NCBI RefSeq assembly: GCF_006874475.1
Contig: NZ_VIRM01000030.1
Span: 49,028-113,027, forward strand
Direction: 5' to 3'
DNA length: 64,000 nt
Source of the DNA: Microbispora hainanensis
Lineage (GTDB): Bacteria > Actinomycetota > Actinomycetes > Streptosporangiales > Streptosporangiaceae
A program made the translations under genes and the position numbers. Position 1 is the stretch's first letter, and every line of letters starts with the position of its first letter. Under the pieces are notes generated by a model. The model searched no databases, had not been told where the DNA came from, and worked only from the letters and a program-made list of their open reading frames with translations. Shown piece by piece: positions 26,572 through 35,338 of the stretch.

Positions 26572-27927
26572 GTGGGTCTTCGCCTATACGATACGCATCG
26601 TCGCGCCGTCCGCGATTTCGTCCCCCGAATTCCCGGAACTGTGTCGATTTATCTCTGCGGTCCCACCGTCGTCGTTCCGCCGCATGTGGGACAGCTGAGA
26701 TCGCAGGTGAATTTCGACATCCTGCACCGCTGGCTGAAAAGCAGCGGATATGAGGTCCTGCTCTGCCGGAACGTCACCGACATCGAGGACAAGATAATCA
26801 ACAGGGCCATTTCCGAGGGGGTTCCCTGGTGGCGGATCACCGATCCCGTCCACCGCGCCTTCGTCCGCACCTACACCGCCCTGGGCTGCCTTCCGCCCAG
26901 CGTGGAGCCGCGGGCGACGGGGCACATCCCGGAGATGATCGAGATGGTCGAGCAGCTCGTCGCCTCCGGGCACGCGTACGAGTCCGACGGCAACGTCTAT
27001 TTCTCGGTCGGCACCTACCCGAATTACGGATCCCTTTCGCGGCAGCAGGCACGGCATCTGCGGGCGACCGAGGAGAACGAGCACGGAAAACGCGATCCGC
27101 GCGATTTCGCGTTGTGGAAGAGCGCCAAAACCGGCGAGCCGGTGTGGAACTCACCCTGGGGCGATGGGCGCCCGGGGTGGCATCTGGAGTGTTCCGCGAT
27201 GGCCCGCAGATATCTGGGCGCGGAATTCGACATCCACGGCGGCGGAGCGAATCTCATATTTCCGCACCATGAAAACGAGATGGCCCAGTCGCGGGCCGCC
27301 GGGGATTCGTTCGCGCGATTCTGGCTGCACAACGGGCCGGTGACGCACCGGGGCGAGAAGATACGCAAACACCAGCGCAACCCGCTGGCCGTCCCCGCCC
27401 TGCTCGACCGGGTGCGGCCGGCCGAACTCCGCTATTACCTGGCGGCGGCCCATTACCGGTCGCCGGTGGAATTCAGCCCCGACGCCCTGGACGAGGCGGC
27501 GGCGGCCTACCGGCGGGTCGAGAGGTTCGTGCTGCGGGTGGCCTCCGACGCCGCCGCGCCCCTTCCTCCGCAGTTCAGCGAGGCCATGGACAACGACCTG
27601 AACGTGCCGCAGGCCCTCGCGGCCGTCCACGGCGCGGTGGCCGAAGGCAACGCCGCACTGGCGTCCGGAGATCGCGAGCGTGCGGCCGGGAAATGCCGTG
27701 CGGTGCGGGCCATGCTGAATGTGCTCGGCCTCGATCCGCTCAGCGATACCTGGCATCGGGAAACGCATCTGCAGGAAGTCGCGGGGGCCGTACTCCGGGT
27801 GGTCCGTAATCTCGCCGCCGCCAGCGCCCGGCAGGGAGATCACGAACGCGCGCGGATCATGGAGCAGCACATCGAGAGGGCGCTCGCTAAACGCCGCCAA
27901 ATCGAGCACGCCGCGCTTATCAGATAG
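26572..27927 (+). CDS. Degenerate cysteinyl-tRNA-synthetase-like ligase
   Basis: 451 aa, GTG start. Clear class-I CysRS relative: LCGPTV with Zn ligand Cys29, HLECSAM (Cys207), [11 protein letters not shown] (His232, Glu236), DFALWK. But HIGH reads HVGQ (38-41), the KMSKS loop reads KIRKH (263-267), and the C-terminal tail that ends CysRS and reads the anticodon (G-I-x-L-E-D-x2-x-G-x-x-W) is absent. It cannot be a normal housekeeping CysRS. Compare MshC, a CysRS derivative that ligates Cys to a sugar amine, though MshC keeps KMSKS. Codons are more A/T-ending (AAG-ATA-ATC, ATT-TAT) than neighbours, suggesting transfer. A short peptide gene follows. Confidence 0.85.
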   Translation: MGLRLYDTHRRAVRDFVPRIPGTVSIYLCGPTVVVPPHVGQLRSQVNFDILHRWLKSSGYEVLLCRNVTDIEDKIINRAISEGVPWWRITDPVHRAFVRTYTALGCLPPSVEPRATGHIPEMIEMVEQLVASGHAYESDGNVYFSVGTYPNYGSLSRQQARHLRATEENEHGKRDPRDFALWKSAKTGEPVWNSPWGDGRPGWHLECSAMARRYLGAEFDIHGGGANLIFPHHENEMAQSRAAGDSFARFWLHNGPVTHRGEKIRKHQRNPLAVPALLDRVRPAELRYYLAAAHYRSPVEFSPDALDEAAAAYRRVERFVLRVASDAAAPLPPQFSEAMDNDLNVPQALAAVHGAVAEGNAALASGDRERAAGKCRAVRAMLNVLGLDPLSDTWHRETHLQEVAGAVLRVVRNLAAASARQGDHERARIMEQHIERALAKRRQIEHAALIR

Positions 27928-28145
27928 ATCTTGATCGCGCGGCGCGTGCTCGGCACAGCCCCAGCGCGGGCCCGGCAGAGACCTGGCCGCCGCGCGGGCC
28001 GCCGCCGCCGGGCCGGCCGCGACGCGCGGTTGACCGGGCGGCGAATGTTACAAGAACAAGAACTGACGAGCGGAGGATAATCTCGGCCGATTCATGGGAA
28101 TCATGAAGGCACCAACTGACGGACACCGCCGAAAGGAGGGCCCCG

Positions 28146-28241
28146 ATGAAGAAGGTGCAGATCGTGCCGCGACCGCGGCCGCCGAGAACTCCCGCCCCGA
28201 TCGACCTGCGCACCCCCTCGGGAAGGGTCCTCCCCTACTAG
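28146..28241 (+). CDS. 31-aa Pro/Arg-rich peptide (precursor candidate)
   Basis: ATG preceded by GAAAGGAGGG with 5-nt spacing, the strongest Shine-Dalgarno in the window. The product starts M-K-K-V-Q-I-V, continues with five Pro and three Arg in P-R-P-R-P-P-R-T-P-A-P, then I-D-L-R-T-P-S-G-R-V and ends L-P-Y. Net charge is strongly positive; no Cys, no hydrophobic stretch, so neither a membrane peptide nor a Cys-type lanthipeptide. Stop codon sits in the CTAG at the edge of the MITE-like element. Could be a modified-peptide precursor or a scaffold for the CysRS-like enzyme; function not known. Confidence 0.6.
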   Translation: MKKVQIVPRPRPPRTPAPIDLRTPSGRVLPY

Positions 28242-28319
28242 GTCGTGCCTGACAAATCATGGCCCTGCTGCGCGTGGCCCAGGCGGCGCCTCGGGCAGCA
28301 TTTGTCAGACACTCCCTAG
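28238..28319. mobile_element. 82-bp MITE-like element with CTAG flanks
   Basis: Ends are 20-bp imperfect inverted repeats (17 of 20 match) that begin CTAGG and finish CTGACAAAT, around a ~42-bp GC-rich interior. CTAG on both sides equals the 4-bp YTAR target duplication known for the IS701 family, so this looks like a non-autonomous derivative of such an element. It could alternatively serve as the terminator of the peptide gene. Confidence 0.6.
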
Positions 28320-28338
28320 ACCCTCCGATGGCTCCGGA

Positions 28339-29448
28339 TCAGCGTCCGGCCAGCTCGTAGCAGTGGGCGAACCCCTCAAGCACAGCGGGCCAGGAGCACC
28401 GGACCGGCTCCGTCTCCCTGTTGTGCTCGGCGATCGACCGGCGCAGGGCGGAGTCGCGGGTCAGCCGTACGACCGAGGCGACGAGGTCGTCGAACGTGCG
28501 GCCCAGCAGGCCCTCCTTGCCCGGCCTGACGAAGTCGGCCACGCCGCTCTGCGCCCGCGCGACCACAGGCACGCCGGCCGCGCGGGCCTCCAGCGCGGCC
28601 AGGCCGAACGACTCGCGCGGCGCCGGGGCCACGAACACGTCGGCCACGGCCAGCAGGTCCTTGATCTGCTCCCGGCTGTACCTGCCCGGCAGCGACACCC
28701 AGCTCATCCGGCGCGCCCGCAGGTAGCGCTCCATGCGCCCGCGGGCCGGGCCGTCGCCCACGATCGTCGCGCGCATCGCGATGTCCCTCGGCACCCTGTC
28801 GCGCGCCGTCTCCAGCAGCTTGAGCAGGCGCAACGGCTGCTTTCGCGGCGCCAGCCTGCCGACCGCCACCACGTGCACCGCCGCGTCCCCGGCATCCTGC
28901 ACGCCATCTCCTACCGAGCCGGGCCCGGGCCGCCACGAGGTCACGTCCAGGCCGTTCGACACCACCTGCACGGGCACGCGGGGCCCGGCCACGGCGCGGA
29001 TCGGCCGCGCGGCGGCCTCGCTGACGGCGGTGAGGACCAGGCCCCAGCGCCGCCACCCGAAGGCCGCCTGCAGCGCCCGGTAGACGCCGCGGGTGACCGG
29101 ATCCCACATGCTGTGGACGGTCGCGACCACCGGCAGCCCGGCCCGGACCGCCGCCTGCACGCCCATCCACGCGAACGGCGAGACGGCCCCCGTGTGGACG
29201 TGCACCACGTCGAACCGGCCGCTCCTCATGATCCGGAGAAGGTGGGCCGTGCCGCGCGGATGGACCGGCAGGTCGAACGGGAGGTTCGCGACGACCCGGT
29301 GCACCCCCGGCAGCCGCTCCCCCGGTGTCGCCGTCACCACCTCGACTGTGTGGCCCGCCTCGCGCTGAGCCCTGACGAGGTCGGCGACCTGCACCTCGAT
29401 CCCCCCGAGCCGCGGCAGATAGCAGTCGCTGACGTGAAGAATCCTCAC
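28339..29448 (-). CDS. GT4 glycosyltransferase
   Basis: 369 aa GT-B fold. N-terminal MRILHVSDCYLPRLGGIEVQ is the acceptor-side start of GT4 enzymes (same start as many mannosyl and MshA-like transferases); C-terminal domain has VGRLAPRKQPLRLL, VAPAPRESFGLAALEARAAGVPVVA with the E-x7-E nucleotide-sugar motif. It transfers a sugar from a nucleotide donor to an unknown acceptor. Divergent from the PIG-L gene; with it and the YbhN gene it forms a probable glycolipid/glycoconjugate group. Confidence 0.9.
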   Translation of the reverse strand: MRILHVSDCYLPRLGGIEVQVADLVRAQREAGHTVEVVTATPGERLPGVHRVVANLPFDLPVHPRGTAHLLRIMRSGRFDVVHVHTGAVSPFAWMGVQAAVRAGLPVVATVHSMWDPVTRGVYRALQAAFGWRRWGLVLTAVSEAAARPIRAVAGPRVPVQVVSNGLDVTSWRPGPGSVGDGVQDAGDAAVHVVAVGRLAPRKQPLRLLKLLETARDRVPRDIAMRATIVGDGPARGRMERYLRARRMSWVSLPGRYSREQIKDLLAVADVFVAPAPRESFGLAALEARAAGVPVVARAQSGVADFVRPGKEGLLGRTFDDLVASVVRLTRDSALRRSIAEHNRETEPVRCSWPAVLEGFAHCYELAGR

Positions 29449-29496
29449 CGGGTCAGCCTGACAGAGCCCGCCACGCCCATCAAACCGCGTGCCTAT

Positions 29497-29522
29497 TCGG
29501 ACTGCTCAGTCGGACTGCTCAG
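29497..29522. repeat. 13-bp tandem duplication
   Basis: TCGGACTGCTCAG occurs twice head-to-tail in the divergent promoter region between the GT4 and PIG-L genes; could be a pair of operator half-sites or a chance duplication. Confidence 0.8.
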
Positions 29523-29621
29523 GGGAGGGCGACGTCACGCGACCCGGGCCACGTGGGATCATGGGCGGAACCGGCGGCGCAGACGAGTGGAGCACGCGAT
29601 GACGACGTTCCGTGGGGCGCG

Positions 29622-30431
29622 ATGAGGACGGCGGTGTTCTTCCACGCCCATCCCGACGACGAGGCACTGCTGACCGCCGGGACCATGGCCATGCTGGCCA
29701 ACGAGGGGCACCGGGTGGTGCTCGTCGTCGCGACGGCCGGTGAGCGCGGCCTCGCCGACCTCCCGCACGGCGAGGAGCTCGGCAGGACCCGCATGGACGA
29801 GCTGCACCGTTCGGCCGCGGCCCTGGGCTGCGCCCGCGTCGTGTTGCTCGGCTACGGCGACTCCGGCCTGGCGATCGACGGCGGCGTGGCCGACGACCGG
29901 CCGGACAACGCGTTCATCGACGCCGACATCGAGGAGGCCGCGCAGCGGCTGGCCTCGGTGCTCAAGGAGGAGACGGCCGACCTGCTCACGATCTACGACC
30001 CGGCCGGCGGCTACGGTCACCCCGACCACGTGCAGGTCTACCGGGTCGGCAGCCGGGCCGCCGAGATCGCCGGGACGCCCATCGTGCTGGAGGCGACGGT
30101 CGACCGCGACCTGCTGCTCAAGGGTGTGCGGCTGGCCTCCCGGTTCTACCCGGCGATCGACGTGCGGAGCTTCGAACGGGCCTACTCGCCCCGCGACGCG
30201 ATCACCCACCGGGTCAACGTGCGCAAGTACGCCAAGGCCAAGCGGGCGGCGATGGCGGCCCACGCCACCCAGGCCACCGGCGGCGACGGCGACCGCACGC
30301 TGGGCGCGATGCTGAAGATCCCCGGGCTCGCCTACCGCTTCGCCTTCGGCACCGAGTGGTACGTGCGCCGCGGCCTGCCCCGCGGCACCCGCCTGCGGCA
30401 CCCCTTCGACGGCGGCCCGCACATCCCCTAA
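29622..30431 (+). CDS. PIG-L family deacetylase
   Basis: 269 aa. Zinc-dependent amidohydrolase of the PIG-L/MshB/BshB type: metal motif HAHPDDEAL (His-x-Asp-Asp) and the distal YGHPDHVQVYR His, both intact; also LLGYGDSGL. Family members deacetylate N-acetylglucosaminyl groups on lipids or thiol precursors. The start overlaps a 9-codon upstream frame (ATG 29599, product MTTFRGAR) as ATGA, so initiation may be coupled to it. Confidence 0.9.
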   Translation: MRTAVFFHAHPDDEALLTAGTMAMLANEGHRVVLVVATAGERGLADLPHGEELGRTRMDELHRSAAALGCARVVLLGYGDSGLAIDGGVADDRPDNAFIDADIEEAAQRLASVLKEETADLLTIYDPAGGYGHPDHVQVYRVGSRAAEIAGTPIVLEATVDRDLLLKGVRLASRFYPAIDVRSFERAYSPRDAITHRVNVRKYAKAKRAAMAAHATQATGGDGDRTLGAMLKIPGLAYRFAFGTEWYVRRGLPRGTRLRHPFDGGPHIP

Positions 30432-30519
30432 GGGTTCGCTCCTCCCCCAGGAGGAGTCTGCCGCCCCCGGGGACCGGCAGACTGGAGGGGACCGGCACCG
30501 GACTTGGGGGCGTACGCGG

Positions 30520-31605
30520 GTGAACAGGAAGTGGCTGCAGATCGCGCTGTCCGTGGTGTCGCTCGGGCTGGCCACGGCGCTGGTGATCTATCTCCCGCAG
30601 ATCGTGCACACCCTGACCGGCGCCACCGTGAGCTGGACGGAGATCGGCCACCAGTTCGGCGGTCTCGGCTGGCAGACGATCGCGCTGATGAGCGCCCTGT
30701 GGCTGGCGAGCCTGTACGCGTACACGTTCGTGATGACCTCCGCGCTGCCCGGCCTCACGCACATGCAGGCGCTCACGCTCAACGCGGCGGGGAGCGCGGT
30801 CAGCAACCTGCTGCCGTTCGGCGGCGCGGCGGGCGTGGCCCTGACGTTCGGCATGACCCGCGGCTGGGGCTTCGCCAACCGGCCGATCGTCGTCTACACG
30901 CTGGTCACCGGCATCTGGAACTCCCTGTTCCGGTTCATCCTGCCCGCCGTGGGGATCGTGTGCCTGCTCATGGCGGGCAAGGCCACCAATCCCACGGTCG
31001 CCAAGGCGGGCTGGGCCGGGGCCGTCTCGATCCTCGTGCTCGTCGCCGTCGTCGCCACGGCGCTCTACTGGGACCGCGCCGCCGCCGTCCTCGGCCGCGT
31101 CCTCGACGGGCTCGTACGGCTCGCGCCCCGGCGGTTCCGCCCCGCGGAGCACGCGGCGTCGGCGGCCATCGAGCGGCTGCGCAAGGACACGGCCGAGATC
31201 ATCCACAGCCGGTGGGCGGGCCTGTCGCTCGGGATGGTCGCCTTCCTCGTGCTGCAGTGCCTGATCATGGCCGCCTGCCTGGTCGCCACCGGCTCCTACC
31301 CGGGGCCGGCCGAGACGGTCGCCGTCTTCGCACTCAGCCGCGTCCTCACCACCGCGCTCGTCACGCCCAGCGGAGCGGGGATCATGGAGGGGGGCGTCGC
31401 CACCCTGCTGATCGGGGCCTTCGGCCAGCCCGCCGGCGGGGCCACCGCGGCCGCCGTGCTGTTCGGCTTCTGGACCTACACCATCGAGATTCCCTGGGGC
31501 GGGCTCGCCCTCGGCGGCTGGGCCCTGCTGCGCAGGCGGGAGGCCCGGGCCGGGGCCGCCGAGGCGGGGACGGCCGTCTCCCCGGACCCCACCCGGGTCC
31601 GCTGA
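30520..31605 (+). CDS. YbhN/UPF0104 lysylphosphatidylglycerol-synthase-like membrane protein
   Basis: 361 aa, GTG start. Eight or so hydrophobic helices. Family motifs: TLNAAGSAVSNLLPFGGAAGVAL, VYTLVTGIWN and LVTPSGAGIMEGG, which match the flippase-like domain of MprF and YbhN proteins. No lysyl-transferase domain, so only the membrane/flippase-like half. Same strand and 88 bp downstream of the PIG-L gene; possibly moves the glycolipid made by the GT4/PIG-L pair. Confidence 0.85.
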   Translation: MNRKWLQIALSVVSLGLATALVIYLPQIVHTLTGATVSWTEIGHQFGGLGWQTIALMSALWLASLYAYTFVMTSALPGLTHMQALTLNAAGSAVSNLLPFGGAAGVALTFGMTRGWGFANRPIVVYTLVTGIWNSLFRFILPAVGIVCLLMAGKATNPTVAKAGWAGAVSILVLVAVVATALYWDRAAAVLGRVLDGLVRLAPRRFRPAEHAASAAIERLRKDTAEIIHSRWAGLSLGMVAFLVLQCLIMAACLVATGSYPGPAETVAVFALSRVLTTALVTPSGAGIMEGGVATLLIGAFGQPAGGATAAAVLFGFWTYTIEIPWGGLALGGWALLRRREARAGAAEAGTAVSPDPTRVR

Positions 31606-31775
31606 TCAAGTGCGGGTCGCCCTGCCGATCTCCTACACTCGCGGGGCGAGAAGGTGAGGGTGTCCGGGTTGGTGAATGCCTTGTGCCCCTTCGCGGGCGC
31701 GCATACGGTGACGCCTGAGACAGGACGACCAGCGGCGGCCGGCAGGCACGACGTAGGAGAGCGGAGGAACGCCCG

Positions 31776-34700
31776 ATGAGCCCCCCGACGAGCCCGGTGA
31801 CGTTCCGGGTCCTCGGACCGGTGGGGGCGCACGACGGCGCCCACGAGCTCGACCTCGGCGGGCTGCGGCAGCGCGCCGTGCTGGCCCGCCTGCTCGTGGC
31901 GCGCGGACAGGTCGTGCCCGTCGACACCCTGCTGTTCGACCTGTGGGACGACGACGCCGCCAAGGGCGCCCAGTCGGGGTTGCAGGTCTACATCTCCCGG
32001 CTGCGCCGCGTGCTGGAGCCCAACCGGCCCCGCGGCGGGCCCAACCGCCTGCTCGTGACCGTCGCGTCGGGGTACGCCCTGCGCGCCGCCCCGGAACAGG
32101 TCGACGCGCTGCGCTTCGAGGCGATGGTCCGCTCGGCCGGGGAGCGGATGGATGACAGCCCCCAGGCCGCCCGGGCCCGGCTCGACACCGCGCTCTCGCT
32201 GTGGCAGGGCACGCCTTACTCGGACTTCGCCGACCAGCCCTGGGCGGAGGCGGAGGTGGCGCGGCTGAGCGAGATGCGCCTGGTGGCCAGGGAGCGGCAC
32301 GCCGACGCCGGGCTGCGCATGGGCCTGCACGCCGAGACCGTGCCCGACCTCGAGGCGCTGACCACCCAGCACGCCCTGCGCGAGGAGGGCTGGCGGCTGC
32401 TCGCGCTCGGGCTCTACCGGTGCGGGCGGCAGGGCGACGCGCTCGCCGCGCTGCGCCGGGCCCGCACGATCCTGTCCGACGAGCTGGGCATCGACCCCGG
32501 GCCGGCGCTGCGGAAGCTGGAGTCGGACATCCTGTCCCAGGACCCCGGGCTCGACCTCGTGCTCCCCGCGCCCCGGCGGCCCGCGGAGATCAGCGCGACC
32601 TGGCCGCCCCGGCCGGTCGCCACCGGCGACGCCCCGCCGCTCGAGCCCGAGCCGTTCGTGGGCCGCGACGCCGAGCTGGCCGCGCTCGCCGCCGCCGCGC
32701 CCCGCGCCCAGGCGGGCCGGTTCACGGTCGCCGTGGTGAGCGGCGACCCCGGTGCGGGGAAGACGACGCTGGTGCGGCGGCTGTTCGAGCGGCTGGAGGG
32801 CGACGGCTGGATAGGGGCGACCGGAGGCTGCCCCGACAGCACGGCGACCCCGCCCGGCTGGGCCTGGGTCGAGGTGCTGCGCGCCCTGGTCGCCCGCAGG
32901 GGCGCGGGCGAGTACGCCGCGCTGCTGGCGCCGCTGCTCGACGACGCCGCTCCCGACATCGCCGACGACGAGGCGGCGGGCAGTTTCCGGCTGCACCGGG
33001 CCGTCGGCGGCTACCTGTCGGCCGTGGCGCGCGAGGCCCCGCTGCTGATCCTGCTGGAGGACCTGCACTGGGCCGACGACCAGACGCTCGCGCTGCTGCG
33101 CGCCTTACCCAGCCTGCTCGCGGCCAGCCGCGTGCTCGTCGTGGTCACCTGCCGAGACGGCGAGCTGAACGACCAGCAGCAGGACGTGCTGGCCGCGCTG
33201 GCCCGGCTCGATCCCGTACGCGTCGGGCTCGGCGGCCTCGACGACGCCGCGGTGGCGGAGCTCGTGCGGGCGACCTGCGTGCACGAGGTGGACGACGAGG
33301 TCGTCAGCACGATCGTCGAGCGGGCCGGGGGCAACCCGTTCTTCGTCAAGGAGACGGCCCGCCTGTTCGAGGCCGAGGCCGACATCTCCGAGGTGCCGTC
33401 AGGCGTGCGCGACGTGCTGCGGCGGCGGATCGCCCGGCTGCCCGAGCGGGCTCAGCAGGTGTTGCTGCAGGCCGCCGTGATCGGCCGCGACGTGGACGTG
33501 GACGTCCTGGTCGACGTCTCGGGCGACGAGGACGCCGTGGTGGACGCGGTCGAGGCGGCTCTGCTCGCCGGGCTGGTGACCGAGCCGGGCCCCGGGCTGC
33601 TCAGGTTCGACCACGACCTGGTCAGGGACACCCTCTATTCGGACGCCTCCCGGCTGCGCCGCTCGCGCCTGCACGCCGCGGTCGCCTCCGTGATCGAGCA
33701 GCGCAGCCCGAACGACGTGGCCGCGCTGGCCCACCACTACGACGCGGCGGGCACGGTCGAGACCGCCGCGAAGGCCGTGCGGTACGCCGGTCTGGCGGCC
33801 GAGCAGGCCGAGCGCAGGTTCGCCCACCGGGAGGCCGCGACGCTCTGGCAGCAGGCCATCGCCGCCTTCGACCGCGCTCACACAGGCCGTGCCCACGCGG
33901 GCCGGGGACCGGTGCGCGACCGGCTGGAGCTGCAGCTGCGGCTGATCAGGGCGCTGGCGCTGTGCGGGGACATGACCGCCGCCCGCGCGCATCGGGGCGA
34001 GGCGATGTCTGTCGCGCTGCCCCTCGGCGATCTCGAGCTGACCGCCCGGGTCGCGGCGGCGCTCGCGGTGCCGCACAAGGGCATCGCCCGCGACTTCACG
34101 CGTACGGCCTGGGAGATCGTCGACGTCACCGAGAAGGCGCTGGTCGAGCTGCCGGAGGGCGAGCAGTCGCTGCGGGCCAGCCTGCTCGCGACGCTGGCCC
34201 TGGAGCTGGAGGGGTCGGCCACCGAGCGCGGCTACCAGGCGTCGCTGGAGGCCGAGGAGCTGGCCAGGTCGAGCGGCGACCCCGCGCTGCTGGCGATGGC
34301 GCTGAGCGGGCGGCTGCGGCAGTCCTACACGCTGACGCAGGTCGACGAGCGCGAGACCATCGGCCGTGAGCTGCTGCGGGTCGGGGCGGAGTCGGGCCAG
34401 ATCGCGGTGCAGACGCTGGCGCACCTCGTGCTGCTGGAGTGCGCGGCGGCCCGGGGCGACTTCACCGAGGCCGACGAGCACCTCGCGCAGGCGGAGCGCC
34501 TCGGGCGGCAGTACGCCCTGCCCGCCCCTGCGGCGGTCGGCGCGTGGTACGCCGGGCAGCGGCTGATGATCACCGGCGACTACGCCGGGGCCGAGCGGGC
34601 CTACCGGAACGCGGCGCGGCTGACCGCGCGGGCGGGCATGCTCGAAGGCCGCCAGGACCTGCCGCTGATCGCGACGTTCTGCCTCCATCTGGTGGACGGG

Positions 34701-35138
34701 CGGGCCGCCGAGATGGCCGAGCCGCTGGGCGAGGCGCACCAGCGCGGCGCGAAGTGGACGCTCGACGCCTACGCCGTGGCGCTCGCCTCGGCCGGGCACG
34801 TCAGGGACGCGCAGGTGGTGGCCGCGAGCCGCGAACCGGTCCGCACCGACTTCCTCTACGAGCTCGCGCTCATCTGGCGGGCGCTCGCCGGGATGCTGCT
34901 CGACGACGAGGGCCGGATGCGGGAGGCGTACGAGAAGCTGGCGCCGTTCCGCGACCGCATCGCCGGGGCCGGCACCGGCGTGGTCGCCCTGTGGCCCGTG
35001 GCGAAGACGCTGGGCGACCTCGCCGTACGGCTCGGCCTGCCGGCCCGCGACCACTACGAGAAGGCACTGGCCGTGGCCGAGCGGGTGGGCGTGCCCCGCT
35101 GGGTCGCCGAGGCCCGCGGGGCGCTCACGAACAGGTGA
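31776..35138 (+). CDS. AfsR/SARP-family ATPase transcriptional regulator
   Basis: 1120 aa. OmpR-type winged helix (about 8-95), BTAD domain (about 100-245), STAND/AAA ATPase with Walker A GDPGAGKTT (residues ~323-330) and Walker B LLILLEDLHWADD (~423), then ~450 residues of TPR-like helices. Large SARPs of this layout activate antibiotic biosynthesis genes in response to nucleotide and unknown ligands. The clear Shine-Dalgarno is GGAGAGCGGAGGAA. No biosynthetic cluster adjoins, so it is either global or left over from a lost cluster. Domain edges approximate. Confidence 0.93.
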   Translation: MSPPTSPVTFRVLGPVGAHDGAHELDLGGLRQRAVLARLLVARGQVVPVDTLLFDLWDDDAAKGAQSGLQVYISRLRRVLEPNRPRGGPNRLLVTVASGYALRAAPEQVDALRFEAMVRSAGERMDDSPQAARARLDTALSLWQGTPYSDFADQPWAEAEVARLSEMRLVARERHADAGLRMGLHAETVPDLEALTTQHALREEGWRLLALGLYRCGRQGDALAALRRARTILSDELGIDPGPALRKLESDILSQDPGLDLVLPAPRRPAEISATWPPRPVATGDAPPLEPEPFVGRDAELAALAAAAPRAQAGRFTVAVVSGDPGAGKTTLVRRLFERLEGDGWIGATGGCPDSTATPPGWAWVEVLRALVARRGAGEYAALLAPLLDDAAPDIADDEAAGSFRLHRAVGGYLSAVAREAPLLILLEDLHWADDQTLALLRALPSLLAASRVLVVVTCRDGELNDQQQDVLAALARLDPVRVGLGGLDDAAVAELVRATCVHEVDDEVVSTIVERAGGNPFFVKETARLFEAEADISEVPSGVRDVLRRRIARLPERAQQVLLQAAVIGRDVDVDVLVDVSGDEDAVVDAVEAALLAGLVTEPGPGLLRFDHDLVRDTLYSDASRLRRSRLHAAVASVIEQRSPNDVAALAHHYDAAGTVETAAKAVRYAGLAAEQAERRFAHREAATLWQQAIAAFDRAHTGRAHAGRGPVRDRLELQLRLIRALALCGDMTAARAHRGEAMSVALPLGDLELTARVAAALAVPHKGIARDFTRTAWEIVDVTEKALVELPEGEQSLRASLLATLALELEGSATERGYQASLEAEELARSSGDPALLAMALSGRLRQSYTLTQVDERETIGRELLRVGAESGQIAVQTLAHLVLLECAAARGDFTEADEHLAQAERLGRQYALPAPAAVGAWYAGQRLMITGDYAGAERAYRNAARLTARAGMLEGRQDLPLIATFCLHLVDGRAAEMAEPLGEAHQRGAKWTLDAYAVALASAGHVRDAQVVAASREPVRTDFLYELALIWRALAGMLLDDEGRMREAYEKLAPFRDRIAGAGTGVVALWPVAKTLGDLAVRLGLPARDHYEKALAVAERVGVPRWVAEARGALTNR

Positions 35139-35284
35139 ACGGGCAGGTGGGGGGCAGGTGAGGGGCGGAGTTCGCAAGGGCCCCTGTCGCATCGCGAACC
35201 CGTCGCCTCTCGACCCCTCAGGTGTACATAGGACGAATTGATCGCCGGTTGACATTCGCTTGCAATCGGCGCGAGCCGGGACGC

Positions 35285-35303
35285 TAAGGTGAGGCTTGCC
35301 TAA
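35285..35303. promoter_or_regulatory. Iron box (IdeR/DmdR-type) overlapping a -10
   Basis: TAAGGTGAGGCTTGCCTAA matches the actinobacterial iron-box consensus TTAGGTTAGGCTAACCTAA at 15 of 19 positions, with both conserved AGG and CCTAA arms. The first six bases are also a -10 (TAAGGT). This predicts Fe2+-dependent repression of the gene downstream. Confidence 0.75.
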
Positions 35304-35338
35304 TGACTGCCCCCATGACCGGCGGTGAGAGCACGTGA
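35303..35338 (+). CDS. 11-codon leader reading frame
   Basis: ATG at 35303 gives M-T-A-P-M-T-G-G-E-S-T and stops at TGA 35336-35338, overlapping the GTG of the DedA-like gene (GTGA). May couple translation of that gene. Nothing else supports it. Confidence 0.3.
   Translation: MTAPMTGGEST

Noticed and set aside
26572..27927. Straightforward mshC
   Set aside because: The sequence core ([22 protein letters not shown]) is closer to CysRS than MshC, and KMSKS is lost whereas MshC keeps it.
28094..28252. 53-codon frame overlapping the 31-aa peptide gene (MGIMKAPTDG start)
   Set aside because: No ribosome site at suitable spacing, Ala/Arg/Pro composition of an out-of-frame reading; the 31-aa frame has a far better start.
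31776..35138. Pathway-specific activator of a local antibiotic cluster
   Set aside because: No polyketide, NRPS or other biosynthetic genes within reach on either side.
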